A program made the translations under genes and the position numbers. DNA of 38,926 bases, taken from Candidatus Caccoplasma merdipullorum (GTDB taxonomy: Bacteria; Bacteroidota; Bacteroidia; Bacteroidales; G3-4614). Positions within the stretch are counted from its first letter, which is position 1. Each line of letters starts with the position of its first letter. Positions 26,468 to 35,781 of this stretch are shown one piece after another. Location of the stretch: assembly GCA_017694415.1 (NCBI GenBank), contig JADIMW010000013.1, positions 1 to 38,926 on the forward strand. The letters run 5' to 3'. Under the pieces are notes generated by a model that was not told the DNA's origin, did not search any database, and worked only from the letters and a program-made list of their open reading frames with translations.

Positions 26468-26606
26468 TAATGGCAATCTCTCCGTTTGTGCTGGCAAACG
26501 GTATTGCGGTTGTGATAACGAGTGCTGAACAGAAGTTTTTGTAACGGCTGTTTCTTCCGTGCATATCGCCGCATAGTCTGCCGATGCACAATATTTTCTT
26601 TTAAAT

Positions 26607-26653
26607 GGCAAGGGGCTTTACCTGAAAAAACCGGGCGGCTTCTTGCCTTTTTA
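26607..26653 (+). terminator. Rho-independent terminator
   Basis: Stem GGCAAGGGGC / GCTTCTTGCC (two G-U pairs in RNA) followed by TTTTTAT. Confidence 0.65.
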
Positions 26654-26907
26654 TATGTCGGCTTTTATATACGGGTTTTTCGGCTCATCCGCCGAATTAT
26701 GCAGCACAGGGTTGATTTGTGCATCTCTTAACTGCGCAGCCGCTCAGTTTGCAGGGGGCATACACCGGTATTTTTTACTGTGTCTCTATTCTTTTTTACT
26801 TTTTCTTCTCTGTTTTATTATTCTTGTTCTTCGTTTCTCTTCGTGCCTCATGCTTTGCCGCTGCAAATATCTGTTCTAATCTTTTTTTCTTGTGCAAAGT
26901 TCGGTTT

Positions 26908-26939
26908 ATTGCACTTTTTGATTGTTTATTGTACTTTTG
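26908..26939 (+). promoter_or_regulatory. Promoter of proS
   Basis: ATTG-N20-TACTTTTG matches the Bacteroidota -33/-7 pattern; 27 nt between the -7 end and the proS ATG. Confidence 0.65.
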
Positions 26940-26966
26940 TGCTGCTTAAAATAAAGTGCTTGTATT

Positions 26967-28445
26967 ATGGCGGAATTGAAAAACTTGACTAAACGGAGCG
27001 AAAATTATTCGCAATGGTATAACGAACTGGTTGTTAAGGCTGATTTGGCCGAACAGTCGGCCGTAAGGGGATGTATGGTTATCAAGCCTTACGGTTATGC
27101 GATATGGGAAAAGATGCAGCGTCAGCTGGACGACATGTTTAAGGCTACGGGACACGTTAATGCTTATTTCCCGCTGCTTATACCTAAATCGTTTTTGAGC
27201 CGCGAGGCGGAGCATGTCGAGGGATTCGCCAAAGAGTGCGCCGTGGTTACGCATTACAGGTTGAAGAATGCCGAAGACGGATCGGGCGTTGTTGTGGATC
27301 CTGCTGCTAAACTTGAAGAGGAACTTATTATCCGTCCTACTTCGGAGACCATAATATGGAGTACTTATAAAAACTGGATACAGTCGTACAGAGATCTTCC
27401 TATTCTCTGCAACCAGTGGGCTAACGTGCTGCGCTGGGAGATGCGTACGCGTCTGTTCCTGCGTACTGCGGAATTTTTATGGCAGGAGGGACACACGGCT
27501 CATGCTACTCGGGAGGAGGCTGAACAGGAGGCTGTAAGGATGTTGAACGTGTATGCCGACTTTGCCGAGAATTATATGGCCATGCCTGTTATCAAAGGGG
27601 TTAAATCGGAAACGGAAAGATTTGCCGGGGCTATCGATACTTATACTATCGAGGCTCTTATGCAGGACGGGAAGGCTCTGCAATCGGGTACGTCGCACTT
27701 CCTCGGTCAGAATTTTGCAAAGGCATTCGACGTTCAGTTCCTCGATAAGGACAACAAGCTCTCTTATGTTTGGGCTACTTCGTGGGGGGTTTCTACAAGA
27801 CTTATGGGTGCGCTCATCATGTCCCACTCGGACGATAACGGTCTTGTCCTTCCTCCGCACCTTGCTCCTATTCAGGTTGTGATAATACCTATATACAAGA
27901 ATCAGGAACAGCTTGCGGCTATCAGCGAAAAGGCGGATTCTATTACTGCCGAACTGAGGAAACGCGGCATATCGGTTAAATATGACAATGCCGACAATAA
28001 ACGTCCCGGGTTCAAGTTTGCGGATTACGAACTGAAAGGTGTTCCTGTAAGACTTGTTATAGGCGGTCGCGACATGGAGAACAACACTGTTGAGGTTATG
28101 CGCCGCGATACTTTGGAAAAGGAGACTGTAAGTTGCGACGGTATTACGGATTATGTTGCAGAACTGCTGGAGACGATACAAAAGAACATTTTCGAGAAGG
28201 CTCGCAAGTTCCGCGATGCAAATATCCGTTGCGCCGACAGTTATGACCAGTTTAAGGAGATGATTGAGGAGGGCGGCTTTATTCTGGCTCACTGGGACGG
28301 GACGCCCGAAACTGAAGCGAGGATTAAGGAGGAGACGAAAGCTACAATCCGTTGTATCCCCGACGGGTTCGACACCACTCCGGGTGTCTGCATGGTTACC
28401 GGAAAGCCTTCGGCAAGAAGAGTCTTGTTTGCAAGATCGTATTGA
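26967..28445 (+). CDS. proS: Prolyl-tRNA synthetase (type 3, archaeal/eukaryotic-like)
   Basis: 492 aa; [67 protein letters not shown]-terminal ProS_C-like region. Confidence 0.96.
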   Translation: MAELKNLTKRSENYSQWYNELVVKADLAEQSAVRGCMVIKPYGYAIWEKMQRQLDDMFKATGHVNAYFPLLIPKSFLSREAEHVEGFAKECAVVTHYRLKNAEDGSGVVVDPAAKLEEELIIRPTSETIIWSTYKNWIQSYRDLPILCNQWANVLRWEMRTRLFLRTAEFLWQEGHTAHATREEAEQEAVRMLNVYADFAENYMAMPVIKGVKSETERFAGAIDTYTIEALMQDGKALQSGTSHFLGQNFAKAFDVQFLDKDNKLSYVWATSWGVSTRLMGALIMSHSDDNGLVLPPHLAPIQVVIIPIYKNQEQLAAISEKADSITAELRKRGISVKYDNADNKRPGFKFADYELKGVPVRLVIGGRDMENNTVEVMRRDTLEKETVSCDGITDYVAELLETIQKNIFEKARKFRDANIRCADSYDQFKEMIEEGGFILAHWDGTPETEARIKEETKATIRCIPDGFDTTPGVCMVTGKPSARRVLFARSY

Positions 28446-28602
28446 TGTTAGTGCCGGACGGGAAGGTGTATGCCTGTTGTGCATATATGGTTTTCCGTAC
28501 GGGGTTGTCCGACATTGTTATCTTGGAGGGGTGAAACGGTATTTGCGACAGGATACAAAAGGTTTGTCCTCGAATCTGACGGCCTCCTGCTTCTGATATT
28601 AT

Positions 28603-28646
28603 AAAAGCCATATCTTACTCGGGAATCGGGTTCGATATGGCTTTTT
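28603..28646. terminator. Bidirectional terminator between proS and the TolC-family gene
   Basis: AAAAGCCATATC / GATATGGCTTTTT stem, T-run on + and TTTTAT on -. Confidence 0.85.
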
Positions 28647-28747
28647 CGTGTTTTACGGCTGATGCCGGCAAATTGTTATTTGCGCCGTTTTGCGTGTGTT
28701 TGCTTTAGTCCGGAGGGGGTATCCTTATAGCGGATTCCCGTATTGCC

Positions 28748-30043
28748 TTATTCGTTCGACAGACGTCCTGTTACTCTCAAATATTCGGTTTCGTATATCT
28801 TGTACTGCGTCTCGGCTTCTATCTGACAACTGCGGGCTTCCTGCCACTGCGCCTGCGCATCGAGCAAATCGGTCAGCGTACACATCCCCACTTCGTAATT
28901 GAGCTGCATGTTGCGGAGATTTTCGGAGGCTTGTGCTACGGCTATTGTCGAACTTTTTATCATATTGTACCCGTCGCTTATGTTTTGTTCGGCTTGTTTC
29001 AACTCTATATTCATAAGGCGTTCGTTCTTGCTTAGTTCCAGCCGTTTGTTGTCCAGTTCGAGTTTGGCTTTTTTTATCCCTTTTATTCCTTTGCCCCAGT
29101 TGAGTATGGGAATGCTGAGCGATGCCACGGCCAACGGGAAGTCGTCCTTGAACTCTTGCGTGTAACTGTATCCCTGCGACGTGCCGGCCAGTTTTATGTT
29201 GCCGTAGTATGAATATATGGCGGAGAGCCCCAATACGGGGAGAATCTCGGAACGGGCTGATTTTACCTGCTGTTCCTGCAACTCTACTTGATTTTTCAAC
29301 AGTTTGTATTCGGGTCGGTCTTCGATTGTTGCTGCCATTGCAACGGGCGGCGATACCAGTATGTTTGTGTCGGCCGGTATTATTATGCTGTCGAGCGGCA
29401 ATCCCATTATGTTGCATAACGCCATGCGGCAGAGTTCTTTTCCGTTGTTGGCTTTTTGCAACTGGTATTGTATCTGGCTCTGTTTTGCTTCTACGCGCAG
29501 GGCGTCGTTGTTTGTGGCCATCTCCGCCTCGACGCTGGTCTTTATCTGTCGGGCAAGTTCGTCGAGTTGTGTGGAATAGGCTTCGAGGAGTTTTACTTTT
29601 TCTCCTACTGCTATATAGCTCCAATAGGCATTGTCGGCCTGGGTGATTACTTCGGCTACGGTCATGCGACGGGATTCGGAGAGCGATTCTACTCCTATCT
29701 TGGCCATCTTGTTGGCTGCCATTATCTTGCCTCCTGCATACAGGGGCTGCATAAGGGTCAGTCCCGCCATATACATCCCGCGCATCCGGAGGGTAGTCCC
29801 CATCATATCGAGGTCTTTGGCGTACAACGCTGTTAAGGACCCGCTTATCGACGGGAAGTAGGATGCGAATGCTATGTCTTTATCCAGCTCGGCCTGCCGA
29901 TATTTGTTGTCGGCCTGTGCTATGTCCTCGTTGTTGTTTATTGCCATTCGGCGACATTCGGCGAGGGTTATGGCTGTTTCGCTCTTTATTGTGGGGGCGA
30001 TGCACGCCATGGCTATTATAATGATTATTGTTTTTGTTTTCAT
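28748..30043 (-). CDS. TolC-family outer-membrane efflux protein
   Basis: 431 aa; signal peptide; coiled-coil helical repeats (LAECRRMAINNNEDIAQADNKYRQAELDKDIAFASYFPSIS..., TLTDLLDAQAQWQEAR). Confidence 0.92.
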   Translation of the reverse strand: MKTKTIIIIIAMACIAPTIKSETAITLAECRRMAINNNEDIAQADNKYRQAELDKDIAFASYFPSISGSLTALYAKDLDMMGTTLRMRGMYMAGLTLMQPLYAGGKIMAANKMAKIGVESLSESRRMTVAEVITQADNAYWSYIAVGEKVKLLEAYSTQLDELARQIKTSVEAEMATNNDALRVEAKQSQIQYQLQKANNGKELCRMALCNIMGLPLDSIIIPADTNILVSPPVAMAATIEDRPEYKLLKNQVELQEQQVKSARSEILPVLGLSAIYSYYGNIKLAGTSQGYSYTQEFKDDFPLAVASLSIPILNWGKGIKGIKKAKLELDNKRLELSKNERLMNIELKQAEQNISDGYNMIKSSTIAVAQASENLRNMQLNYEVGMCTLTDLLDAQAQWQEARSCQIEAETQYKIYETEYLRVTGRLSNE

Positions 30044-30055
30044 GGTTCTTTTTTG

Positions 30056-33000
30056 TTATTTGTCGGCTTTTGCCTCTGCCGTTTGCTTTTTGGGCGGGGT
30101 TATTTTAAACAATACCGTGTATAATAGCGGGAGGAGAGCCAGTGTTATGACTGTTCCCATTGCAAGTCCGCTCATTATGGTTACCGACATTGATGCGTAC
30201 ATGGGGTCGGTTATCAGCGGCAACATCCCGAATATAGTGGTTACCGATGCCATTATCACGGGACGGGTTCGCGAGACGGTTGCGTTTACTACCGCATCGT
30301 TCGGGTTCTGGTGTTCTTCGTCGGTGAGGCGTCCTATTTCATCGACAAGAACAACGGCGTTTTTTACCATCATCCCGATTAGCCCCATTATCCCGACTAT
30401 CGCCATGAATGTAAGGGGCTGCCGGCATATCAGCAGTGCGGGGGTTATTCCGCAGAATACGAACGGGAAACAGATAAGTATCAGTATTACTTTACGCCAG
30501 TTGTTGAACAACAGCAACAGTATGGCAAGGATTATGAATATGGTTATGGGGGTGTATTTCATCAATCCTTCCATGGCATCGTCCTGCACGGCGAATTCGC
30601 CCGCCCACTCCATTGTATATCCGTCGGGGAGTTCTATTGCTTCTATGTCGTCTTTTATGGACTCTTTTACTTTTGCCGGCGTAGCCGCCCACTGGGTATA
30701 ATCGGGGTCGCATTCTGCCTCGATACGGCGGCTGCCGTCCTGCCGCAGTATTTTCTGCTCTTCCCACCCTAACCCGATGCGTTCGGATATATTGCTCAAC
30801 GGGGAGCTTTTGAAGAGGTCGTCCTGTATGGCGGAGGGGGTTACGAGCCCTGTTGCTGCGGATGCTATAATATCGTCATCCAGCGAGATGTTCATATCGG
30901 ACCAGACGGGGATGTCGTTAAGGTCGGTTATGCGGCTCCCGTCGGCATTGCGAACCTGCATGTTCAACAGTATCTGCCTGTCCTGATCGTTTATTACTCC
31001 GCATATCATTCCGTCGGTTGCGGCTTGCAGCGCATTGCCTACGTTGCCGCGCCCTATTCCGACCCGCCGGGCTTCTTGTTCCATATATTCGGCGATGAAC
31101 GACTTGCCTGTCGGCCGCCAGTTGTTTTGTACGGAATATTTATCGACGTACGGACACCGGCGCATTATCTCTTCGGCTTGACCTGCGAGGGAGCGGAGGA
31201 CTGCCGGGTCGGGACCGGAGAAGGCTATCTCGACGGTATGAGATGTGGATATGGAGAAGTTGTATTTTCTTGCGCGGATATATGCGTCGGGATAGAGTTC
31301 GCGCAACTGCTCGCGGATTTTTGGCAGTTCTTCGCACATTGTTTCATAATCGGGACAGTCAATCATCAACTCTCCGTAACAGTCGCCGCCGTTGCTCATT
31401 GGACGGACTAAACAGTATCGTGCCGGTGTGCTTCCGGTGGATGCTGCTACGCGTTCTACATTGGGGTTCTGCTTTACTATACGGCTCATTTCGAGAAGGT
31501 CGTCGCGTACTTTGTCGGGATCGCTCTGTTGCGGGGCATAGTATTCTATTACGAACTGCCGATAGCTGAAATCGGGGAAGAAGAGGTTTTTTACCTTGGT
31601 CAATCCTACGAATGACAGTACAAGAAGTACTGCTGCTACTGCCATTGTCGTTTTTTTGTTATATATCAGCTTGTTTATTATCTTGCGGACTATCTGCTGC
31701 ATTTTTTGGTTCTGGATTGCGTTTCCTGCATTTTTTACCCGTATCGGCAGCATGTCTTTTGCAAAGACGGGTACTTGTGTAAGGGCGAGTATCCAGCTTA
31801 CAAGCAGACTGACGCATAGTACAAGAAAGAGATCGCGGGCGTATTCGCCTGCCGTGTCCTGCGACAGGAATACGTTGAGAAAGGCTGAGGCGGCTATCAG
31901 CGTTGCTCCCAGCAACGGAGCGGCCGTGGCTTTGCAAATGCGGAACAGGTAATATTTGGGGCCTTTTTTCTTTTCTCTATCGACGAGGATGCCGTCGATT
32001 ATCACTATTGCGTTATCGACCAACATTCCCATTGCTATTATGAAGGCTCCGAGCGATATGCGCTGCAGCGTGGTCCCGCACATCAACAGTATCGGAAAAG
32101 AGCCTGCTATGGTAAGTATCAACCCTGCTCCGATTATAAGCCCGCTGCGGATTCCCATTGTAAATATCAGTACTACTATTACTATTATTACCGACTCTAT
32201 GAGGTTTATCATAAAGGAGCTTATGGCTTCATCGACTTTGTCGGGTTGGAAGAATATCTTTTCCATTTGCAGCCCGACGGGTATGTCGCCGCTGATAGAC
32301 GCGAGTTTGGCTTCTACGGCTTTTCCCACGTCCGGTACAACGGCATCGTTTTCCATAGATATACAGATTGCCAGTGCGGGTTCGCCATCGACAAAGAATG
32401 CATTGCGCTGCGGCTCTTTGTAGGCTCGTTCTACTTCTGCCACGTCGCCTATGCGCAACTGTTTGCCGTCGGGCGTGTTGATTATCAGATTGCGTATGTC
32501 GTCCTCGTCCTTGGCGCGGTCGGTTATCCTTAGCGATATTTTTTGCCCGTCATCGAGGTACGTGCCTGCATCGACGGTTTTTGTGGCATCTTGCAACGCC
32601 ATCATTATCTGCGTGGGGAGGATGCCGTTGCGGGCTACGGTCTCTTTTGTCAGTGTTATGTTTATTACTTCTTCGCGATTGCCGTATATGTTTATGCGCT
32701 TTACTCCTTTTACCGAGGAGAGCTCGCGCCGTATCATCTTGGCGTATTTGTACATCTCGGGATAGCTGTATCCGTCGGACGTGAGGGCGTAGAACATGCC
32801 GTAAACGTCCATCATGTCGTCAATTACTATCGGGGTGTAACATTCGCGCGGCAGCTTGGATGATACGTCGTTTACCTTGCGGCGGAACTGGTCGAAGTAT
32901 TGTTCTATCTGGGTCATTAGAACGGTTTCGCGAAACTCTACCGTTATCATGGCTGTTCCGGGGGTACATTCGCTGCTGATTTTTTTTACGTCGGGTAATG

Positions 33001-33226
33001 TCCGCAGCTCGTCTTCCATTACTTGTGCTACCTGCAACTCTACTTCGTGTGCGGTTGCTCCGGGATAGACTACTACTACCATTGCCTGCTTTACGCCTAT
33101 TGCCGGGTCTTCGAGCTTCGGCATTCGTACGAACGACAGTATCCCGGCTATTATGAGGGCTGCCATAAGCGACCAGAAGAGCGTCGGCCGCTTTATAAAG
33201 AATTCGGTTAATACGGCTCGTTTCAT
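30056..33226 (-). CDS. RND efflux transporter permease (AcrB/HAE1-like)
   Basis: 1056 aa; N-terminal FFIKRPTLFWSLMAALIIAGILSFVRMPKLEDPAI, VVYPGATAHEVE, GMLVDNAIVIIDG, GLIGMMVKNAVVLVDEI. Confidence 0.95.
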   Translation of the reverse strand: MKRAVLTEFFIKRPTLFWSLMAALIIAGILSFVRMPKLEDPAIGVKQAMVVVVYPGATAHEVELQVAQVMEDELRTLPDVKKISSECTPGTAMITVEFRETVLMTQIEQYFDQFRRKVNDVSSKLPRECYTPIVIDDMMDVYGMFYALTSDGYSYPEMYKYAKMIRRELSSVKGVKRINIYGNREEVINITLTKETVARNGILPTQIMMALQDATKTVDAGTYLDDGQKISLRITDRAKDEDDIRNLIINTPDGKQLRIGDVAEVERAYKEPQRNAFFVDGEPALAICISMENDAVVPDVGKAVEAKLASISGDIPVGLQMEKIFFQPDKVDEAISSFMINLIESVIIVIVVLIFTMGIRSGLIIGAGLILTIAGSFPILLMCGTTLQRISLGAFIIAMGMLVDNAIVIIDGILVDREKKKGPKYYLFRICKATAAPLLGATLIAASAFLNVFLSQDTAGEYARDLFLVLCVSLLVSWILALTQVPVFAKDMLPIRVKNAGNAIQNQKMQQIVRKIINKLIYNKKTTMAVAAVLLVLSFVGLTKVKNLFFPDFSYRQFVIEYYAPQQSDPDKVRDDLLEMSRIVKQNPNVERVAASTGSTPARYCLVRPMSNGGDCYGELMIDCPDYETMCEELPKIREQLRELYPDAYIRARKYNFSISTSHTVEIAFSGPDPAVLRSLAGQAEEIMRRCPYVDKYSVQNNWRPTGKSFIAEYMEQEARRVGIGRGNVGNALQAATDGMICGVINDQDRQILLNMQVRNADGSRITDLNDIPVWSDMNISLDDDIIASAATGLVTPSAIQDDLFKSSPLSNISERIGLGWEEQKILRQDGSRRIEAECDPDYTQWAATPAKVKESIKDDIEAIELPDGYTMEWAGEFAVQDDAMEGLMKYTPITIFIILAILLLLFNNWRKVILILICFPFVFCGITPALLICRQPLTFMAIVGIMGLIGMMVKNAVVLVDEIGRLTDEEHQNPNDAVVNATVSRTRPVIMASVTTIFGMLPLITDPMYASMSVTIMSGLAMGTVITLALLPLLYTVLFKITPPKKQTAEAKADK

Positions 33227-34284
33227 CAGAATAGTCCTCCTACGTTGGTTTCGTCTGCCTCGGGCAATATGTTTACTTTTTCACCGGGGGTAAGGGCATT
33301 TACTCCTGCCCGTACTACTTGTTCGGTTCCGTCGAGCCCGGATGATATTATCAGCTTTCCGGAGGCATCGACTCGGGATATTGTTACGGGTACGCGCTTG
33401 ACTGTGGTGTCGGCGGATACTACCCAGACATAGGGTGTCCCTGCCGAGTCGGCAACGGAATTTACGGGCAACAGATACTCGGTTTTTTTATCGGAGCCGG
33501 TATTGTCTATTGTTATCTCGACGGAAACGTTCATTCCTGCCGTCAGGATTCCGAATGTTGTTCCTGCGGGGGCAAGCACCATTTTGTAGAGTTGGGTGCT
33601 GCTTGCCTTGCGGTTGATGCTGACGAGATTCAGAGGGTATGTTTTGTCGGGCTCGAGCGGCGAGGAACAGGTAAATGCGGTAAATTCGCCGCGCTTCATG
33701 TATATCGATGCGGGAATGTCGGTTTCTATCTTTACCGCGGTCATGTCGAGGATTGTTACTATCGGCGAACCGGCTTGCAACATCTCGGACTTTTCGTAAT
33801 TGACGGTTTGTATGTATCCGTCGAGGGGGGAAACGAGGGTTGTATAGTCGAATTTGTTTTTGTTTACGTTGTATTGTACTTCCAGCTGTTTCAACCCGGC
33901 TGATGCCTTTTCGTATTCGTTGGCGGAGATGCTTCCTGCGCGGTAGAGTTTCTCGATTCGCGAGAACTCGGATTTCATCTGTTCGTATTGTATCTGCGCG
34001 GCATCTAACCCGAGACGGTAATCGTCCTGCTCGAGACATGCTATCGTGTCGCCTTTCGATACGTAATCGCCTTCTTTTACATAGACTCGCTCTATCGCGC
34101 CTCCTGTTTTGAATCCGAGGCTTATTTCGCGGGCTTCTTTTACTACTCCCGACAGACGTTTTACCGATTCGCCATGGGTGGCTTGGGGATGTACTGTCCG
34201 TACGCTGCGAACGGTTTGTTCGCCTTTTTTTGCTCCACACGCCGTTATGAACAGAAGGAGCATAACGATTAATAGATTTCTCAT
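33226..34284 (-). CDS. RND efflux periplasmic adaptor (HlyD/MFP family), lipoprotein
   Basis: 352 aa; lipobox LFITAC; lipoyl-like GGAIERVYVKEGDYVSKGDTIACLEQDDY...SPLDGYIQTVNYEKSEMLQAGSPIVTI; TGATG overlap with the RND gene. Confidence 0.93.
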   Translation of the reverse strand: MRNLLIVMLLLFITACGAKKGEQTVRSVRTVHPQATHGESVKRLSGVVKEAREISLGFKTGGAIERVYVKEGDYVSKGDTIACLEQDDYRLGLDAAQIQYEQMKSEFSRIEKLYRAGSISANEYEKASAGLKQLEVQYNVNKNKFDYTTLVSPLDGYIQTVNYEKSEMLQAGSPIVTILDMTAVKIETDIPASIYMKRGEFTAFTCSSPLEPDKTYPLNLVSINRKASSTQLYKMVLAPAGTTFGILTAGMNVSVEITIDNTGSDKKTEYLLPVNSVADSAGTPYVWVVSADTTVKRVPVTISRVDASGKLIISSGLDGTEQVVRAGVNALTPGEKVNILPEADETNVGGLF

Positions 34285-34328
34285 CTCTTTATTTTTTTAC
34301 TGTTTGATATATTTCTCTTTACCGGATG

Positions 34329-34359
34329 CAAAATTCAGACTTATAGTGTATATATTCAA
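34329..34359 (-). promoter_or_regulatory. Candidate promoter of the RND efflux operon
   Basis: Minus strand TTG-N20-GAATTTTG, 7/8 match to TAnnTTTG with correct spacing. Confidence 0.45.
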
Positions 34360-34377
34360 GATAGATTATACCAGCAA

Positions 34378-34392
34378 ATTGGTCTATTGGTC
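34378..34392. promoter_or_regulatory. Candidate operator: 7-bp tandem direct repeat ATTGGTC-T-ATTGGTC
   Basis: Exact direct repeat in the divergent RND/AraC intergenic region, just upstream of the candidate -33 of the RND operon. Confidence 0.35.
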
Positions 34393-34452
34393 GAATTATT
34401 TTTGATATCACAGGCTTTAGTTCTAATTTTATCGCCGAAACTTCTTAACAAT

Positions 34453-35385
34453 ATGGATGGGAACATTTTTTCGCTGGATTTGCCGGAACTGATAAAGTTG
34501 AAAGGCTCGCTGTTTATTGAGGGCAAGATTCTGATATGGGAGAATATTTCGGAGGAGAACTGCAACCTGCGTATTCCGCTGGCTCCCGACCATATGCAGA
34601 TTCAAACGAAAACGGATATTTCCATTTTGTGTACACAGGGTGAGGCGGTTATAAAGATTGCTTTCAGATCTTATATTATTAAACCGGGAACTTTGTGCAT
34701 AATATTGGCGAGAAACATTTTTGAGCCTGTATATATATCGCACGATTTCAAAGGTGTTCTTGCTGCTTTCGACAGAAGTTTTACTATTTTATCCAATTAC
34801 GGTACCACAGGCATAATGTCTATATTCAATACATTACGCAACAGACCTTCGTTTTTGCTTACCGAGTCTGAGACTACGGAAGTTCTGGGTTTGTACAACG
34901 CGATGGGCGGAGTGTTGAGGGAGAGAGGTAAACTGTACCGGTTGGATATTTTGAAGGCTTATCTGTCGATTCTGCACTTTACCATGATTCCCATAATAAA
35001 TAAGGCGGAGGATGAGCATGTCAGTGTAAGGTTGAGCCGGCAGGAGGAGATTTTTACAAAGTTCTTGTCGGTTGTCGAGGAGAATTATAAAGTGGATCGG
35101 AGCATAAAGTTCTATGCCGACAGGTTGTGTCTGACGCCTAAATATCTTTCGTCTGTTGTTTTTAGCGTAAGCAAGAGGTTGGCCGGCGAGTGGATTAACG
35201 ACTATGTCATGCTGGAGGCTCGCGCTCTGCTGCGTTCAAACAACCTCAGTATTCAACAAATCAGCGACTTGCTTAATTTTCCAAATCAGTCGTTCTTCGG
35301 AAAGTTTTTTAAACGTCATGCGGGTATTTCGCCTAAGGAATATCGCAAAAAGAGTAGCGAGATTTATCCCTATTGCAATGTTTAA
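34453..35385 (+). CDS. AraC-family transcriptional regulator
   Basis: C-terminal double HTH (FYADRLCLTPKYLSSVVFSVSKRLAGEWINDYVMLEARALLRSNNLSIQQISDLLNFPNQSFFGKFFKRHAGISPKEYRK). The tracked TTG start at 34387 is less likely than ATG at 34453. Confidence 0.93.
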   Translation: MDGNIFSLDLPELIKLKGSLFIEGKILIWENISEENCNLRIPLAPDHMQIQTKTDISILCTQGEAVIKIAFRSYIIKPGTLCIILARNIFEPVYISHDFKGVLAAFDRSFTILSNYGTTGIMSIFNTLRNRPSFLLTESETTEVLGLYNAMGGVLRERGKLYRLDILKAYLSILHFTMIPIINKAEDEHVSVRLSRQEEIFTKFLSVVEENYKVDRSIKFYADRLCLTPKYLSSVVFSVSKRLAGEWINDYVMLEARALLRSNNLSIQQISDLLNFPNQSFFGKFFKRHAGISPKEYRKKSSEIYPYCNV

Positions 35386-35460
35386 GTATCTATGTTATAG
35401 ATGCGACGCGTTTTTTTAATTTTATGCTTGTGTGTATGATGAATATTTGTCGATTATCTT

Positions 35461-35490
35461 TTGGTTTTTCGGAAATTGCTGTTATCTTTG
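35461..35490 (+). promoter_or_regulatory. Promoter of tRNA-Ser
   Basis: TTG-N19-TATCTTTG, exact match to the Bacteroidota pattern; 30 nt upstream of the mature tRNA 5' end. Confidence 0.75.
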
Positions 35491-35520
35491 CAGCGCATTT
35501 GGGTTATAGCAACTGCTTCC

Positions 35521-35608
35521 GGAAAGATGGGTGAGTGGCTGAAACCAACAGTTTGCTAAACTGTCGTACTCGTATTGGGTACCGGGGGTTCGAATCCCCC
35601 TCTTTCCG
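35521..35608 (+). tRNA. tRNA-Ser (GCT)
   Basis: Acceptor GGAAAGA / TCTTTCC, anticodon loop TTGCTAA (GCT), long class II variable arm, T-arm GGGGG-TTCGAAT-CCCCC; discriminator G. Confidence 0.96.
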
Positions 35609-35609
35609 C

Positions 35610-35645
35610 AAAAGGCGGCTCGGTAACGGGACGCCTTTTTTTATT
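35610..35645 (+). terminator. Terminator of tRNA-Ser
   Basis: AAAGGCG / CGCCTTT stem followed by TTTTATTATATA. Confidence 0.75.
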
Positions 35646-35687
35646 ATATATTTTCAAGTGGCAATGAAGAGAAGGTGGTGTGTATAA

Positions 35688-35731
35688 CAAAGCGAACCTC
35701 GAAAGCCTGTCGGTTTTCGGGGTTCGCTTTG
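35688..35731 (-). terminator. Long inverted repeat downstream of the sulfatase gene, probable terminator
   Basis: CAAAGCGAACCTCGAAA ... TTTCGGGGTTCGCTTTG, 17-bp stem with a single non-Watson-Crick position; weak T-tract. Confidence 0.5.
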
Positions 35732-35781
35732 GTTTGAATCTTTGCAATTATTATATTGCTATATTGACTGCAAGATTTCTT

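Noticed and set aside
26719-26949. Hydrophobic small ORFs over the pyrimidine tract (possible small membrane protein or toxin)
   Set aside because: Hydrophobicity arises from T-rich codons in the low-complexity tract. Several overlapping frames look equally hydrophobic, and the frame runs into the proS promoter.
34387-34452. N-terminal extension of the AraC regulator from a TTG start
   Set aside because: The extension MVELFLISQALVLILSPKLLNN overlaps the promoter/operator region; ATG at 34453 gives a normal AraC-family N-terminus.
35521-35608. tRNA-Ser as an integration site for a mobile island
   Set aside because: No integrase, no second copy of the tRNA 3' end noticed in the window, and neighbours are ordinary chromosomal genes.
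35556-35747. 63-aa minus-strand ORF with AERGGFEPPVPN
   Set aside because: This is the classic spurious translation across the reverse strand of a tRNA-Ser T-arm; the region is tRNA-Ser(GCT) plus its terminator.
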